A DNA stretch of 64,000 bases from Parus major (Eukaryota; Chordata; Aves; Passeriformes; Paridae), in NCBI RefSeq assembly GCF_001522545.3, contig NC_031770.1:6909321-6973320 (forward strand). Direction: 5' to 3'. Both the position numbers and the translations under genes were made by a program. Below are positions 1 through 11,997 of this stretch, piece after piece. The notes beneath the pieces were generated by a model that saw nothing but the letters and a program-made list of their open reading frames with translations, searched no databases and had not been told where the DNA came from. Positions within the stretch are counted from its first letter, which is position 1. Each line of letters starts with the position of its first letter.

Positions 1-3000
1 TACAGCTTTGGACATGGACTCGTAAAAGGTCCCTCTAATCATCAGGCTGGTGTTCAAGTGGTAATGTGATTTTGCAGACATTTCTTCTTTTCCTGGAGAA
101 ACAATGCATTGAATTTGTGGACACTGCAGGTGGCAAAATAACCAGTTTGCCTCAATACCAAGTGCAATAAAATTTAAAAATATTTCTCTCAATATGGTTT
201 CCCAGAAATGAAGCGGTTCCCTTCAGCAAGGGGCAGTCTTGGGTTTGGAAATGGCGTGTGGTTCTGACACTTGTCACCCTCACAAGTTTTGCCATCTCCC
301 CATTTGTTTTTTTTCAAAGGCATTGCTGCCATTTCTAACCCCAACCTTTCTGGTTCCCAGTTCCTAAATCCCAGTATCCTTTTTGAGTGGCTTGAGTTAG
401 AAATTCTCCACTGGTGACTATTGTGAAATGCTCGTGACAGGCTAATGGCACACTACAACATTACTGAATGCATAGGTTGGCTTTATTTACATCTGTGTTT
501 CCTTTCCAGAAAGTCAAAGCTCAAGAATGTCCTTCAGCAGCTCTTTTAGCTCATTACATGACTTTCCAGAAGGTTGTTTAAGTACATTTTTCTCAATTGA
601 GCTGAATAAGAGGTGACACCAGTGTTTCTCCAAGGGCTCTTCCTAGTGACATTGACATGGAGAGCATTAGCAGTGCAATAAGCCTCAGCAAGTTGCTAAC
701 AGTTCACTTTGCAATACATTTTTTATCTTGAAAAAAAAAATGGTTTCCCCTCTTTCTTATTTTGGTATGTTTGCTCATGCTGAAAATTCAACTGTTTACA
801 ACTTACACTGATGCAAAACACTTTCAAGATGTTTGTCAAAGCTTGTTTTTCACTTGGAACCACAGGAGCATTACATATTGTGTGAAATATCGTACCACAA
901 ATTTTGCTAAATACCCTCGTTGGATGCATTTCATGTTTGTACTTGGCTTTTTTTGTCTGCCAGCGATTCTGAACACATTTGCTGGAGACTTTTAGCTCCT
1001 TTCCACCTCGGTGGTGCTTACCTGTGGTGTTGGTGAGCTGATCTGCATTGTAAGCCTCTGCACCCCAGCTGGCAAGTAGCCTGGCTGAGCTGGTCACAAT
1101 CCATGAGAGGGTGTGCATGCCTTAATAAGAAATATTGCTCAGTTAGATATTGTATTATGAGCACAATCCAGAAAGTAAATGGAGTAAAGATAGAGTGGCG
1201 TTTTCTTGTCGTTTTCTATTCTCTCCTTTCAGTGACTTTCTGAGCTGGAAGGCTGAAGAGATCAAATGATTTCAATGTGATGCTTGTGCTATCTGTGAAA
1301 GCTCAGTTCTGAAAGAAAACTGATAAAAGCATTAAGGGCAGAGCACCATGGCCAGGCACAGCCATATTACTTTCTTTGTCCCCTCATCTGCTGTGAGTCA
1401 CATCCCACTGCCTTGTCAGCCAAAGTATGAACTGAAGGGAAAATGGTAAACTTGGGCTCAAATTTAAAGAGTCCTGAGTACAAACAAGATGTAAAAAGCT
1501 GTGGGGTGTGTCCTGTTTGCACTGGGCAAAGGCTCTGGTCAGCTGAGGGTGTGTGGTGTTAGGGCAGTCCCACCTCCACTGCACCCCTGCTGTCCCAGGC
1601 TAAATGGCTGCTCTCAGTCTTGGTTCAAGACTTATATTTACTTCGTTTTGCTAAAACAGTAGCTGGATTTATTAATGATATAAATTAGCCTCTTTTTTTG
1701 TTTGGAGTATTTAAAACTGTAATAGCTGTTTATTACAAAGCATGCAGGTAGCAAGGTTGAGGCACTGAAGTTCTTCTCTAAATCTATTTTTTAAATTTAT
1801 TTTTTAATTTTTTTTTTCCTCAGTTCCATATCTATAGCAGAGATAATCTTTCTATAGTCTGTACAGACACATGTCTTTCCATCCTCCCTCTAGGAGCAGG
1901 TTTGCTTGTGCCCTGCCTCCATCGTCTGCTGGGTTTTCTTTTAGGATGAATTGCAGAGCACTGGATTCCAAGTGCTAATATTTGACTCATTGCCAGCTGA
2001 TGAAACTAAACTATCTTTCAAACTAGACAGCATCTCTGGGGAAGAGGTGGGGGGAGAGCAGTCAAAAGAATTTATCTTGGCATGTGCAGCGTTCTCACAA
2101 CTTGGTGTCTGGAATATGTTGATATCAGGAGGGTGCTTTACTGTGGTTTCAGCCACCTAAAATTAAAATATAATTGATGATAGAAAATGAGATTCCTCTT
2201 CCAGGCAAGAAGTCTCATCCTATGGTTCAAAGAGCTGTCCAGTTATTTCACTTATCACACTTACAGAAGGCAATTAAAGTGGCACTGCCAACTGGAAATC
2301 TAGTCAGCTTTTAAAAATGAGTTGAGCTTGCTTTCGGGTGCTACATCATATGTCCCTGTTTCCATTGACTGTGTTTGACTGAGTTTGGGAGAGACATTTC
2401 AATAGAAAACTAAATTTTTTCCTCTTTTTGTTGTTTTGATGGGCTCATAGGTACAGCGGGGCAGCCAGCTCTTAAGGAACTGACTGCAGACAAAAATCTG
2501 TTCAATGCAGCTTGCTAAAAGTACAGGAGATAAATAGTTAAGGTCAAGGAAATTAGAGACTATGCTTTTCTTGTGAAAGTAAAAAGGTAGTAAGAGTGAG
2601 ATTTTTCAGTGATGCCCTTTAAAAGATGAAATGGTAAGTGTGCTTCATCCTGAAGGTGTGCTCTCATTTCCTTTGCTGGTGCTTGGATCCTTGTTACCTT
2701 TAAGCAGTAGTCTCACCAATTTCTGTGAGATTGTTCCCAAGCTTAGAAGCAGTTTGCCAGTTTGGAGCTATAATCATTGTTTTTATTGCTGTGAGGAGAA
2801 TAAAGTATTCTCTCTATAGAATGGAGTCCTGTTACACAGTTCAAATGAATCCTCAGCTCTGTCTTTTTAAACGGTGATTTATTGTATTTTTAAAAATATT
2901 TAATGATTTCAATCTTTTACTTCCTAACCTTCTCCTCCATCTGCATCCACCTGGATTTGAGAGGTGATAAATGGTACCAAGAGGCTTCACAAGGCTCTCC

Positions 3001-4148
3001 TATCTGTACTGCAAGAGCTGTGTTGTATTGTTTGTGGCAAGGGAAATACTGAACTTTTCCTTGCATGGTTTCCAGTGTTCAAACTTGAAAGTTAATAAGG
3101 CTGATTTAGCTGCCACTCATTCCTTTAGAAGATACATGGAGAACCTGTAATTTTATCATCTTTTTCTGTTTTTCTTAGAGAAGACATGCAAAATCCTTAG
3201 CAAAGCATCTAATTTCTGCTGTGAGGGATATGTAGATTAGAGAAGTGTCAAACAAAATTGATGTGCTCCAATTTCTGAGGTGAAAAAAGTTTGTTTATTC
3301 CCAAGAAAACATAGAGTAATAGCAAATGAAAAAAGAAAACAAAAATAAGTGTGGGGACTTTTGTAATGTGCTGCCCTTAAGGAACAGATGCACAATTGAA
3401 TCTCTGGATATAATAAATTTGTCTTTGAAATTCTTCTTGAAGAAGCTAATGAAACTTCCTCTTCTATTTCAGTCTTTTTAAAAAAACTTTTTACCTGAAG
3501 TGATCTGATTTAAAAATTTGTATCCCTTCAGTGGGCAGATAAAACCAATGCTGGCAGTTTCCTCTCGTTTCACCTGAGGTTATTCTGCTGCTGATGTGTG
3601 GTTAAGGGTTGGTCTTCTGAAAACTTTCTGCTATAATCACCAGTCCTTTCAAGTGAAGATCAGTGTTTTTTAATCTTTCATGCTAATATTCTCAAATTCT
3701 ACATCAAGGACATATAATTTGAGTGATTCAATAGTTCCAAGAGGGAAAAGAATGCCTTGAAGTATTGGCACAGTATCTGGGGACCTCCTTGTATTTAAGA
3801 TGTCCCATGGCCGTGGTAAACATAACATGTTGGATTGTTTTCTTTGTTTCTTGGGATGTCTTCCTTTATTTCACCATCCCTACAATGCACTTGACTGAAT
3901 AATAAAGAACATTTTTGTAAGAAATGCTGGAAGCTATCAAAACAGAATTTTCACAGAAAAATCCTTCAAATAGGAAATAAAGAGCTTTTGCTGTGGCATG
4001 TTGTTAAATTATGAGAGCACTCTGTAGCACTTTTCAGCACTCAGAGGAAAATGTAAGAAGTTTAGTTCTGAGTATTAATCTTTTCTGGATAAAAGTAATC
4101 TGGTACTGTACCAGTAATTCTGGTAGTTTTGTAGTGAGACTGAATGAT

Positions 4149-4256
4149 GTTTTTTGTGGATTTTTTTTTTTGGTGGATGGTTGGTTCTTTTGGTTTATTT
4201 CTATTTTGTTTTGGGATTTTTGTTTTATTTTGTTTTGTTTTGCTGGATTTTTATTT
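4149..4256. repeat. T/G-rich low-complexity tract
   Basis: About 100 bases made mostly of runs of T interrupted by single or paired G, with several TTTTG units near the right end. It is simple sequence in the intron with no coding potential of interest. Confidence 0.75.
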
Positions 4257-5459
4257 TCCCCAAATCCTAGAGGGTGTATTTATGCTTTAATTGTGCAATA
4301 CTCTAGCAGAGGTAACTAAATTGACTTCAATAGAACTGGGCTGGACACTGAGAAAAGACAAAGTGTGACAAGGAGTCCATGCTTTGAGAAGCTGAGAACA
4401 TGAATGAGCTCATTTCTGCTTTCTGTGCCTCTGTAATTAATCCAATTCCAAAAGTAGAACTGAAGTTAACTTAATCCCCATTTGCATTTTTATGACTTGT
4501 GTTGCATGTTTTTTTAGGTAATATTTGCAAGATTCTCTACTGAATCAAGAATCAAGTGGGATTAAATATTCCTTGAATTTACATGGCTGGTCTTACATCC
4601 TTTACCAGGTTGTGGATTTTGGTGTAAAATTTTTTTGAATGGTTGACTGAAACTCTGTCTTAGTCTCTGAAGAATAAATACTGAAGAATAAATACTCAAC
4701 TTAGGGCAAACAAATTTATTTTTGAGTGTTGAAAAGCCTTATCAAATGATTGAAATCCAGACTCTCTCATGAACTTCTTTTGCTATTCAACGTAGTAAAA
4801 ATAGAGAATCTTTGTGGTTCATGCTTTCTTGTGTGTAGCAAACATAAAGAGATATCAGGATATTTTTGTCTATAGCCCTGTCCACTTGTGACTAATAATA
4901 ATCAGTGAAAGATGGAGAGCATTGCTTGGGTCAGGGGGGTGACTTGGTGTGCGTTTTCATGAGCCACTCGATGAGGAGGGTGCTTGGCTGAGCTCCTCTG
5001 CTGCTACAGCAAAGTGAGGTTTCCTCTAGTGTGTGGAGGACAAAATCTGCCTGGGGCAGTACAATTTCATCTCTTCTGTTTTTCCTAGGTACCTTAAGGT
5101 CTTTATTTGGATAGGGAACAAGGACAACATTCGAGCATTTCTGCTGCAAATTCTTCCAGTAGAGATTAAAAAAGGAACCAGAAATAACAAGTCGTGACTG
5201 TCATAACTTCATGTTCAGCCTTGTCATGTTCATTTCATGTTCATTCGTATCACGCTGTGAATATCCCAGGCAGAGCCGTTGCCTTTTAGCTTTACACATA
5301 GGCAATTATTTCCATGGAACTTGTGGGGCCGTCTGTCTAGCCGCTGCTTTGACATCTGTCATCGTGGCACTAAATTGCTTTGTAAAACCTATTACTTTGG
5401 GATACAGTATAGTGTCCCTTAATTGCACCACTTGCTTCTCCTGCCTGAACAGAGCCTAC

Positions 5460-5790
5460 TTTTGTTCCCGACATTAATGGTGAGGCCCTGACGGCAGAGC
5501 GGTGCTGTGAGTTCAGTGATGGGAGGGGAACTGCTCTGGGATTACACAGGCATACTTGGGCCTTGTATTTTATGACAAGCACGAGTGCCAAAAAGGCTTG
5601 GGCTTTGACTTGTGTGGCTGAATTCTCTGGCCGGCTGTCGAGGCGGTGGTGTAAGCACCGCGAACAAGCTCCCTGTGTTTCGCAGCTTCCCACGGATGCT
5701 GGGCGGCCGCGCTCTGCTAAATGCAGGCTATTGAGTGCAAACTTCTGTGGCTCCCCAAAGGGTCTCTCAGACTCGGCAAATCCCTCACCT
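5460..5790. promoter_or_regulatory. CpG-dense patch, possible intronic regulatory element
   Basis: In an intron where CpG is otherwise rare, I count about 11 CpG dinucleotides between 5582 and 5712, with a few more just upstream (5469-5500). The patch includes a GCGGCCGC site at 5703-5710 and local GC content well above its surroundings. Such patches can be remnants of unmethylated or constrained regulatory DNA, or small alternative promoters. There is no clear TATA box or conserved first exon next to it, so the function is inference. Chance retention of a GC-rich patch is the alternative. Confidence 0.3.
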
Positions 5791-6880
5791 CTCCCTTCGG
5801 GAATATTGTTTTCTGACTGTCTGTGCTGTCTGTAGCTAGGATATACGGCTAGCCCACAATGAGGGGTGCTGGTTAATAATTTATAATAAATGTATTCTTT
5901 ACCTTTCCTTGGCAGACAATGCCATTTATGTGAAAAATTGCTTAAATATTTTACACAAATTACTTCTAGATATAGTAGCTTTTGCAGCTAATGAAACATT
6001 TTTTTTTGTGTTCATCCAAAACAGTTAATTAAACACTGAAGGCAGTTATGAAAGGTACAAAGTTCAGATTGAGCAGAGCTTACTGCCCCAAGCCTGAAAC
6101 CCTGGGACTTGACTCTAACTGCTTCTAAGCACAATATATACCAATGCAAAGCAGAGAAATGCTTTTGAGCTTAGGGGTTGTATTGTATGTAATCACACAC
6201 AGAGTTCAGTGATTTATAAAAGATGTCTTACATTTATAATATTCAGCTAGGCTAATCTACTTTTAGAGACACACAATTAGACTGCGGTCCAGTGGGATTC
6301 ATTTCAGCTGAACTTAAAATTAACAATTGTTTCTTGGACACTGAAATGCACCTTTTATGTGCAAGTGCATGTAGCTAGACATAGAAAATTAAAAAGTTGA
6401 GCAATTTGTATACCAAAGCAATAGGCTGCTCACATTCCTGAGGAATAGGGATAGCCAGTAGGTATCTGGAGGTAATTCCATTTGCCACCAACTGAACCTC
6501 AGCTATTCCTTTTCAGTACCAATAGGATGGGTTCTTACTGTGTAAATCAACTGATAATATTTACAAATGGAGTCCTTAATTTGTTGCTAGAGGACACAAA
6601 ATGATTCACGCAAACACCTCTCAGTGTCAGATCAAAAAAACATTCCTTTATCCTCTGACTCCAGTATTTATAAATTCTCAACAATGATCAGGGATTGGAT
6701 AATTAAGTTACCACCTTCCCAAGCACACTGGTCATGAGAAACATCCATCAAAAGGCATTTCTCAGAAGGAATGTGATAAACAACTTATGTTACTTTCACG
6801 GGAAAGTAACTAAAACCTTGAAAACATTATCAGAAGGTTTCAATTTCCAGGGCGACATTAATGGTCTGAATTTTTATCAG

Positions 6881-6960
6881 TTTTGGTTTTTTTGGTTTTT
6901 TTTGGTTTTTTTTGTTTTTGTTTTTGTTTTTTTTCTTTGTTGTTTTTGTTAATGTTGTTT
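6881..6960. repeat. T/G-rich low-complexity tract
   Basis: Runs of T broken by GG and single G, drifting into a TTTTTG-type simple repeat before 6950. It may derive from an old poly-A tail read on the other strand, but no element body adjoins it that I recognise. Confidence 0.75.
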
Positions 6961-7010
6961 TAATTCAATGGTGCACACAGTACAGTACCTTCCTTCTTGA
7001 AATTCATATG

Positions 7011-7180
7011 GTTCCCGCTGTGATTGACAGGATACAGCTTCATTATGCAGTTGGCTGGATGGGCCGATTATGGCTGTGAATGTGTAAATGGGTTGAATGA
7101 GAGAAATATGTAATTGATTCTGGCTGTGGTTCATTAACAGTGAGAATGCATCACACTCACATCTGTAAGGGAAGGAATGA
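7011..7180. promoter_or_regulatory. Candidate intronic regulatory block with PBX/MEIS-type site
   Basis: TGATTGACAG at 7021-7030 matches the known composite PBX-PREP/MEIS binding site. The sequence around it has no simple-repeat or transposon signature, and it carries further homeodomain-like cores (CATTATGCAG, GTAATTGATT). The site match is seen directly. Activity and conservation are inference from a short motif, which will also occur by chance. Confidence 0.2.
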
Positions 7181-9039
7181 GAGAAACTTCCTTCTACTTT
7201 TTTTAGTTGTTTGGAAAAGCTCGCTGCGCTAATATTTTTGCCATCTAGTGTGACATTTTCAAAGAACAAGGGAAGAGTAAATTACATTGTAAGTAATTTA
7301 TGTCGGTCCTCCTGGTTGGTTGAAGCACAGTCACTTCTCTTCACCCTTTTCAACTGGAAGTTGTGTTTCATCCTTGCTCACGCTGCTCTGCCCTTTCTCC
7401 AAAGCAGTAGAGTTAAAAACTTGTGTGAGAAAAGAGCAAGTTAAGCTGTATGGATTGACTTTTTTAAGAAAAAGACCTGAGAAAAGAAGCCTCATTGGCC
7501 TTTTTACACATGAAGTTTGTACTCTACAGCAGTTGTAGTTTCACTTCTGAAACGCCTCCTTTCCTTACAAGCACTGTTTTAAACCAACAGCTTCATTAGC
7601 ATTAAAAGCAGTTTGAGCCATTGTTGGGGCCCAAATCCCAGATAAGGATATACCTTCCTTGGGGCCTCTCCACCTCAATGTACTATTAAAAATGTAAGCA
7701 AACATCTCTGCTCTGTGTACACAGAGTGATTTACGGGCCCATGGATTGCAGCTTTCTTTTTAATGAAGTTTTCTATCAGTGCGCTTGGCTGGAAGATTGA
7801 CCACTTAAATCAGCAACTTCACAGCACTGCTGGCAGCTTCTTTTGACATAAAAGTTAAAATACTACAAATGGTTAGTGAGGCATTCTCTGAGTGATGACT
7901 GCTCTCTTTTTTGACCTGTTTACTTGGATTTGAAGATAAAAAAAACATGATTTTCTTTTTGGGAAATGTTTGCATCCCTTACGCCTGTTTGGCCTCACTG
8001 AAAAGTGCCCGGAACCCGAAGGGTGAAGATGCTACAGGAGCGAACAAGAGCCAGCTTTTCCAGCCAAGCTAAACCTGACTTTCTCTACATTTCCCCCAAT
8101 TTAAAAGTCTTTAGGTGATGAGACTGCTACTGTTTCATGCCATTGTGTCCTCAGTGTGCCTTCAGCCCATGGTCATGCTCATCCCCACGGCTGATGCTCC
8201 CACCTGCCTTGCTGCTGCAGTCGGTTTGTCTTCTCTGGCGAAACTCCTTCCTGTGTATCTGTCCTCTGACAATCCTTTACTGCTGTGTTTTCCTTCAGAA
8301 AGCTTGTGCTCTTCCCCAGGGTGGATCCTTATTCTGGCCAGGTGTGGAAGGTGCCAGCTAGGGCTTGCACATCCGTGGTTGTCCTTGCCAGCAGTCCTTG
8401 AAGTTTACAATTGAGGCTGGCTGCCGTAGTGGGTGCTCAGAACAGCAGGGCAGCAGTTCTGCCCTGAATTTTCTTGTGGACAAATGTTTGTAGACCTCCC
8501 CTATGGCACATACCCCTCCATCCTCCAGCTCTCTCCAAGGGATAAAATGTGAGCAGAAAGGAAACTTTATTGTGGCAGACAAGCTTGAAGTTTGACAGTC
8601 TTTGTTGATATATTAAAAATAAATGGTGCTGCTTCAGCCTGTGAAGTCTGATTTTCAGGTAGCAACTGCATGGGCTGAAGGAGGGGGAAGAGCTGTTTTG
8701 TTTTCTGGTTTGTTTCTTTTATGCCTGTATAATCTCAAAGGGTTTTGCCCACCTGCAAACTTTAAGGTATTTTGGAATAGCTTGAGCAGAATAGCGTGTA
8801 GTTTAGGAAATGTATGTATTCACTGATTTTATTGACAATGTACAACAATAAAATCATTACTTCCCTGTTTGTCTGCTGACCATAAAGCACTGGCATATTA
8901 GTAATGCTGCTCTGCTAATAAAATCTTTATCATGTGTTTCAGAACAATAATGTGCCTAAGAATCTAAGAAAAACATTTCTTTGCCAATAATATGGTGTAA
9001 ACAATTCCAGTAGTTGTGATGTTTTATAAACCAGTTCAT

Positions 9040-9145
9040 AAAATCATGGAATGCTTTGGGTTGGAAGCAACCTTAAACATCATCTAATTCCAAAGGCCAT
9101 AGGATGCCTCTCATTAGATTGGGTTGGTCAGGACCTATTCAATTA
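9040..9145 (-). mobile_element. CR1 LINE 3'-end fragment (diverged)
   Basis: Reads AAATCATGGAATGCTTTGGG, then TTGGAAGCAACCTTAAACAT and CATCTAATTCCA. This is the reverse complement of the conserved 3' end of avian CR1 elements (usual form: TTGGAAGGGACCTTAAAGAT, CATCTAGTTCCAACC). The match fades after about 9145. It is a heavily 5'-truncated, diverged copy with no coding sequence left. Confidence 0.85.
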
Positions 9146-9200
9146 ATAACTATCTTCTGTGTCCTGTCTAAAGAGCCACCTGTGGTGGACTTGGGAAAAA

Positions 9201-9236
9201 TTAAAAATATAATATAATATAATATTTAAATATAAA
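9201..9236. repeat. AT-rich simple repeat, (AATAT)n-like
   Basis: Short tract of tandem AATAT/ATAAT units ending in TTTAAATATAAA, just downstream of the CR1 fragment at 9040-9145. Confidence 0.8.
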
Positions 9237-9819
9237 AGCTAATACCTGCATTAAAGATTACTTACATGAAGTGTCTGGTGCAGCAATACAGGATTGCTGA
9301 CATGTTGCTATGAAAATGCTCAGTTGGGAAGTTCTGAAAAAAAGATGACAAAAACATTTTGCATCCATTGGGTAGAGGCTTAAAACTAGTGTTTAATAAT
9401 GAAAGACTAAAGGAATGGAGCTAAAGATTTAGTGAGTGAAATGCATCTAGAAGTTACTCTGTGGCAGTTCTGTACAGAAAGACCCAGGCAAGAATTTGGT
9501 ATTTGATCTGTTCCCCAAAACTCCTTCTTGCCTAAGTAATCAGTTAATAATTTAAGGCATTATACTTCAGCTTTCAAGGAGCTGCATGTTGAAATGCAAG
9601 AAACTCAGCCTTAGCCATAAGAGGGGGATGTTTATGGATCTTTTCTTATTCATCCTTCACACATTCTTTTTAAGTTGGTTTTATACTTGTTCCTCTATTT
9701 GCTTGTTGGCTGCTGGGTATTGTGAATTTGAAATTTATCATGGTAGCTCTGATCTTGGTGTCTGTAAATGCAGAGCGAAGTTGACTGAGATGAGATTCAT
9801 GAGTATTACACTTTTCCTA

Positions 9820-9920
9820 TAGAATCATAGAATCATTTAGGTGGGAAAAGACCTCTAAGGTCATTGAGTCCATCCAGTAACCCAGGCTGCCAAGTCCACT
9901 GTTAAATCATGCCTCTGGCT
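9820..9920 (-). mobile_element. CR1 LINE 3'-end fragment
   Basis: Begins AGAATCATAGAATCATTTAG, followed by GTGGGAAAAGACCTCTAAGG and TCATTGAGTCCATCCAGTAA, then CCCAGGCTGCCAAGTCCACT. This is the reverse complement of the 3' end of a CR1 subfamily common in birds. Only the untranslated tail remains. Together with the copies at 32977 and 34755 it shows the same subfamily inserted several times in this intron. Confidence 0.9.
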
Positions 9921-11832
9921 CAGTAATTGAAGTTCATCTGTTGTAAAATAAAACACAACGGAAAAAAGTCGAGAAGTTTTTTTTTTTCTTTTCCTTTCTC
10001 TGAAGTTGCCAGCACTTCCAGATAGAAATATTCCTTGGAAAGTTTCAACCTCCAGGAAACTGCTATGGTCATGAACAGAAATTACAGTCTTTGGTGATGG
10101 AAGTACTCACACAACCTTTTCTCAGCACACAGAAGCGAATTTTAAACTAGCTCTTTCCTTTTTTCAACTCCTTTCCTAATAGTTCTCAGTTTATGATAGT
10201 GGCTACAACACTGAACTCACAGGTTTAGTGTCCTGCTGTCATCCTGCTTGTCAGTGGATAAAGACTCAACACCTGCTTGATGGTTCAGAGTAGGGAGGGT
10301 TCTCTGGAGTCGCTATCTGGCAGCTGTGACATTCAGCAGAAATTATCCAATCTGTCCATCTTGTTCCCACAACTGGAGAAAATTACTGTGATCAAAATGG
10401 AAAGAAGAGTTCTCAACCTTTTATTTACTTCCCAGGAGGGTTTTTTTTCTGTAGCAGTTGGGAGGTTTAGCTCTTATAGGTTTCAGTTTGCATCACAGTA
10501 GATTCCTCAGTGTTTTTGGGCACTGGGAATAGACGTGTTTAGCTTCCTGATTTTTCAGTACTTTTTGGCTAATGTATAGGAAATATTTTGAATGTTTTGG
10601 AACATTATGACTCGTCATAAAAACCACCTTTTAAGTATCAGAGAGCAGGACTTGACAGATGATGTCTGTGTTTAAAAGAAAAGACAGTGTACATTTTAAT
10701 GTTAGTTTGTCCATTTGCTTCTAGGCTTTGGCGTATGTTGGATGGAAATCATCAAAACCAGCTTGGACAAAGAATAATGGTGTTAATTCTGTAGGATTTG
10801 TGAGAAAATTAAAATGTTCTGGAGTGTAGTAACAGCAGATGTTTCTTGGAAACCTGACCCACATGGGATAGAAACACAACTTAAAAGGGGACCAGTGCTA
10901 CTGCAGTCGAAAGTGTTGGCCTAATCCCTGTTTGTGCAACATTGAAAAAGAAAATACATAGTGCCACTGCTTATTTCTGCTATGCATTGTAGGAAATTAT
11001 AAAGAAAGGAAAATAAAAATACACATCTGCTACCATAACTCATTTTATTATGCTCACATACACTATAGAAGAATGATGTGTAAAAAGTAAATGTTCTTCA
11101 TAATAACTGGGGGGATAGGAAGGAGGCAGATAAAAAAATATCATGGTACCTTTTAATCTGTAGATTTTTTTTTTCAACACTTTTTTTACTCCAGGCTCTT
11201 AAATTCATTTTTCTTACAGCACTTTGGAGACTTTGATTGATTGCAACATCTGATTTTGATGAGTCCAAAGGCATCTTACCTAAGATGACTGTGCTTTCTC
11301 TTTTTGCTCGTTAAAAGCTTCTTCAAACAGAATATTTTGTTTTATTGCATGGCGTCTCCATCTGGTCTGATGTGAAAGGAAAGCATGTTTTTTGAATAAC
11401 CAACACATTCCTAACTTCTTTTCAAATGGTGGCTGAGGAAAAACAGACGACCTGTGTATCACCATCAATGTGCTGAGGTTCTGTGTGGTGAACTTTCCCA
11501 GTGAGTGGACTTCAGGGAGTGAAATCAACTGTTTCAAAGTTCTACAGTATTTACAGTTGCAGAGGCCTGAAGATTTAGAGGATTTGTACAAACATTTCAT
11601 CCTTTCTATGTGTGCATTGCAGTAGACATGTAACAAGCCTTCACTGTATCTTTCTCATTTCCTCATTTAGTCCAAATTCTTCAAAATTTAACCTTTACTG
11701 ATTTATGTTTAATTATTGCACATGTAGATTATGATGTGTTTTCCAGTTAAGTATGTTTGCTTGCATTGTTATTCCTGCCTTTGTGTGTAGCTGCAATTCC
11801 AAACTGGATTGATTTGTGATTCAGTAGCACCT
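9921..11832 (+). other. MACROD2: MACROD2 intron just upstream of the exon
   Basis: No repeat or coding match seen. The minus-strand frame 11280-11636 is open for 118 codons but resembles no protein I know. Its stop codon is followed directly by a GTAAG donor-like string on that strand, which I take as coincidence. The DNA otherwise looks like ordinary AT-rich intron. Confidence 0.65.
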
Positions 11833-11869
11833 TTAATGTTTCTTTTTCTTCTTTTTTTATTCACTGCAG
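11833..11869 (+). promoter_or_regulatory. MACROD2: 3' splice site (acceptor) of MACROD2 exon
   Basis: A T-rich pyrimidine tract (TTTCTTTTTCTTCTTTTTTT) is followed by ATTCACTGCAG, with the invariant AG at 11868-11869. This is a strong acceptor. No ideal branch-point sequence stands out; TTTAATG at about 11832-11838 is one candidate. The position fits the start of homology to the macro domain exactly. Confidence 0.9.
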
Positions 11870-11991
11870 ATGTGATCCATACTGTTGGGCCAATTGCAAG
11901 AGGCCATCTCACTGACACTCATAAAGAAAACTTAGCAAGTTGCTATAAGTCCTCTCTGAAACTGGCAAAAGAAAACAACATCAGGTCAATC
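11870..11991 (+). CDS. MACROD2: MACROD2 internal exon (macro domain, mono-ADP-ribosyl hydrolase 2)
   Basis: This 122-bp internal exon encodes 40 whole codons plus the last two bases (AT) of a codon split by the upstream intron. In known MACROD2 the residue there is Tyr (TAT), so the previous exon probably ends in T; the GAT read across the acceptor is not real coding. The peptide runs VIHTVGPIARGH, LTDTHKENLAS, CYKSSLKLAKENNIRSI. HTVGP is a conserved stretch of MacroD-type macro domains, and GPIARGH...CYKSSLKL...ENNIRS is specific to MACROD2; MACROD1 has a different, GPIAYGE-type sequence. MACROD2 removes mono-ADP-ribose from acidic residues of modified proteins in nucleus and cytoplasm. From family knowledge, the main ligand-binding loops lie in neighbouring exons not in this window. 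The exon enters in phase 1 and leaves in phase 0. No stop or frameshift is present, so it looks functional. Ile ends the exon where mammals have Val, a conservative change. Confidence 0.95.
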
Positions 11992-11997
11992 GTAAGT
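11992..11997 (+). promoter_or_regulatory. MACROD2: 5' splice site (donor) of MACROD2 exon
   Basis: GTAAGT follows the last codon (ATC, Ile) directly and is a perfect match to the intron side of the donor consensus. The exon side ends in ATC rather than CAG, which is weaker, but the intronic bases compensate. Confidence 0.93.

Larger units (their letters stand above)
1..9039 (+). other. MACROD2: MACROD2 intron, upstream segment
   Basis: Assigned as intron only because it lies upstream of the MACROD2 exon at 11870. No open reading frame here resembles a known protein and none is framed by convincing splice sites. The DNA is AT-rich with T/G-rich low-complexity stretches near 4.2 and 6.9 kb and a short tandem doubling of ACTGAAGAATAAAT near 4670-4695. 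A CpG-dense patch at about 5.46-5.79 kb and a candidate regulatory block at about 7.0-7.2 kb are listed separately. The segment 7600-7860 has little simple sequence and could be conserved, but I cannot test that. The exon encoding the residues just before VIHTVGP was looked for and not found. Confidence 0.7.

Noticed and set aside
11280..11636. Minus-strand open frame of 118 codons next to the exon, ending in a stop followed by a GTAAG donor-like string
   Set aside because: No recognisable domain, and the length is within chance expectation for the window. The donor follows a stop codon and no matching acceptor or partner exon was seen.
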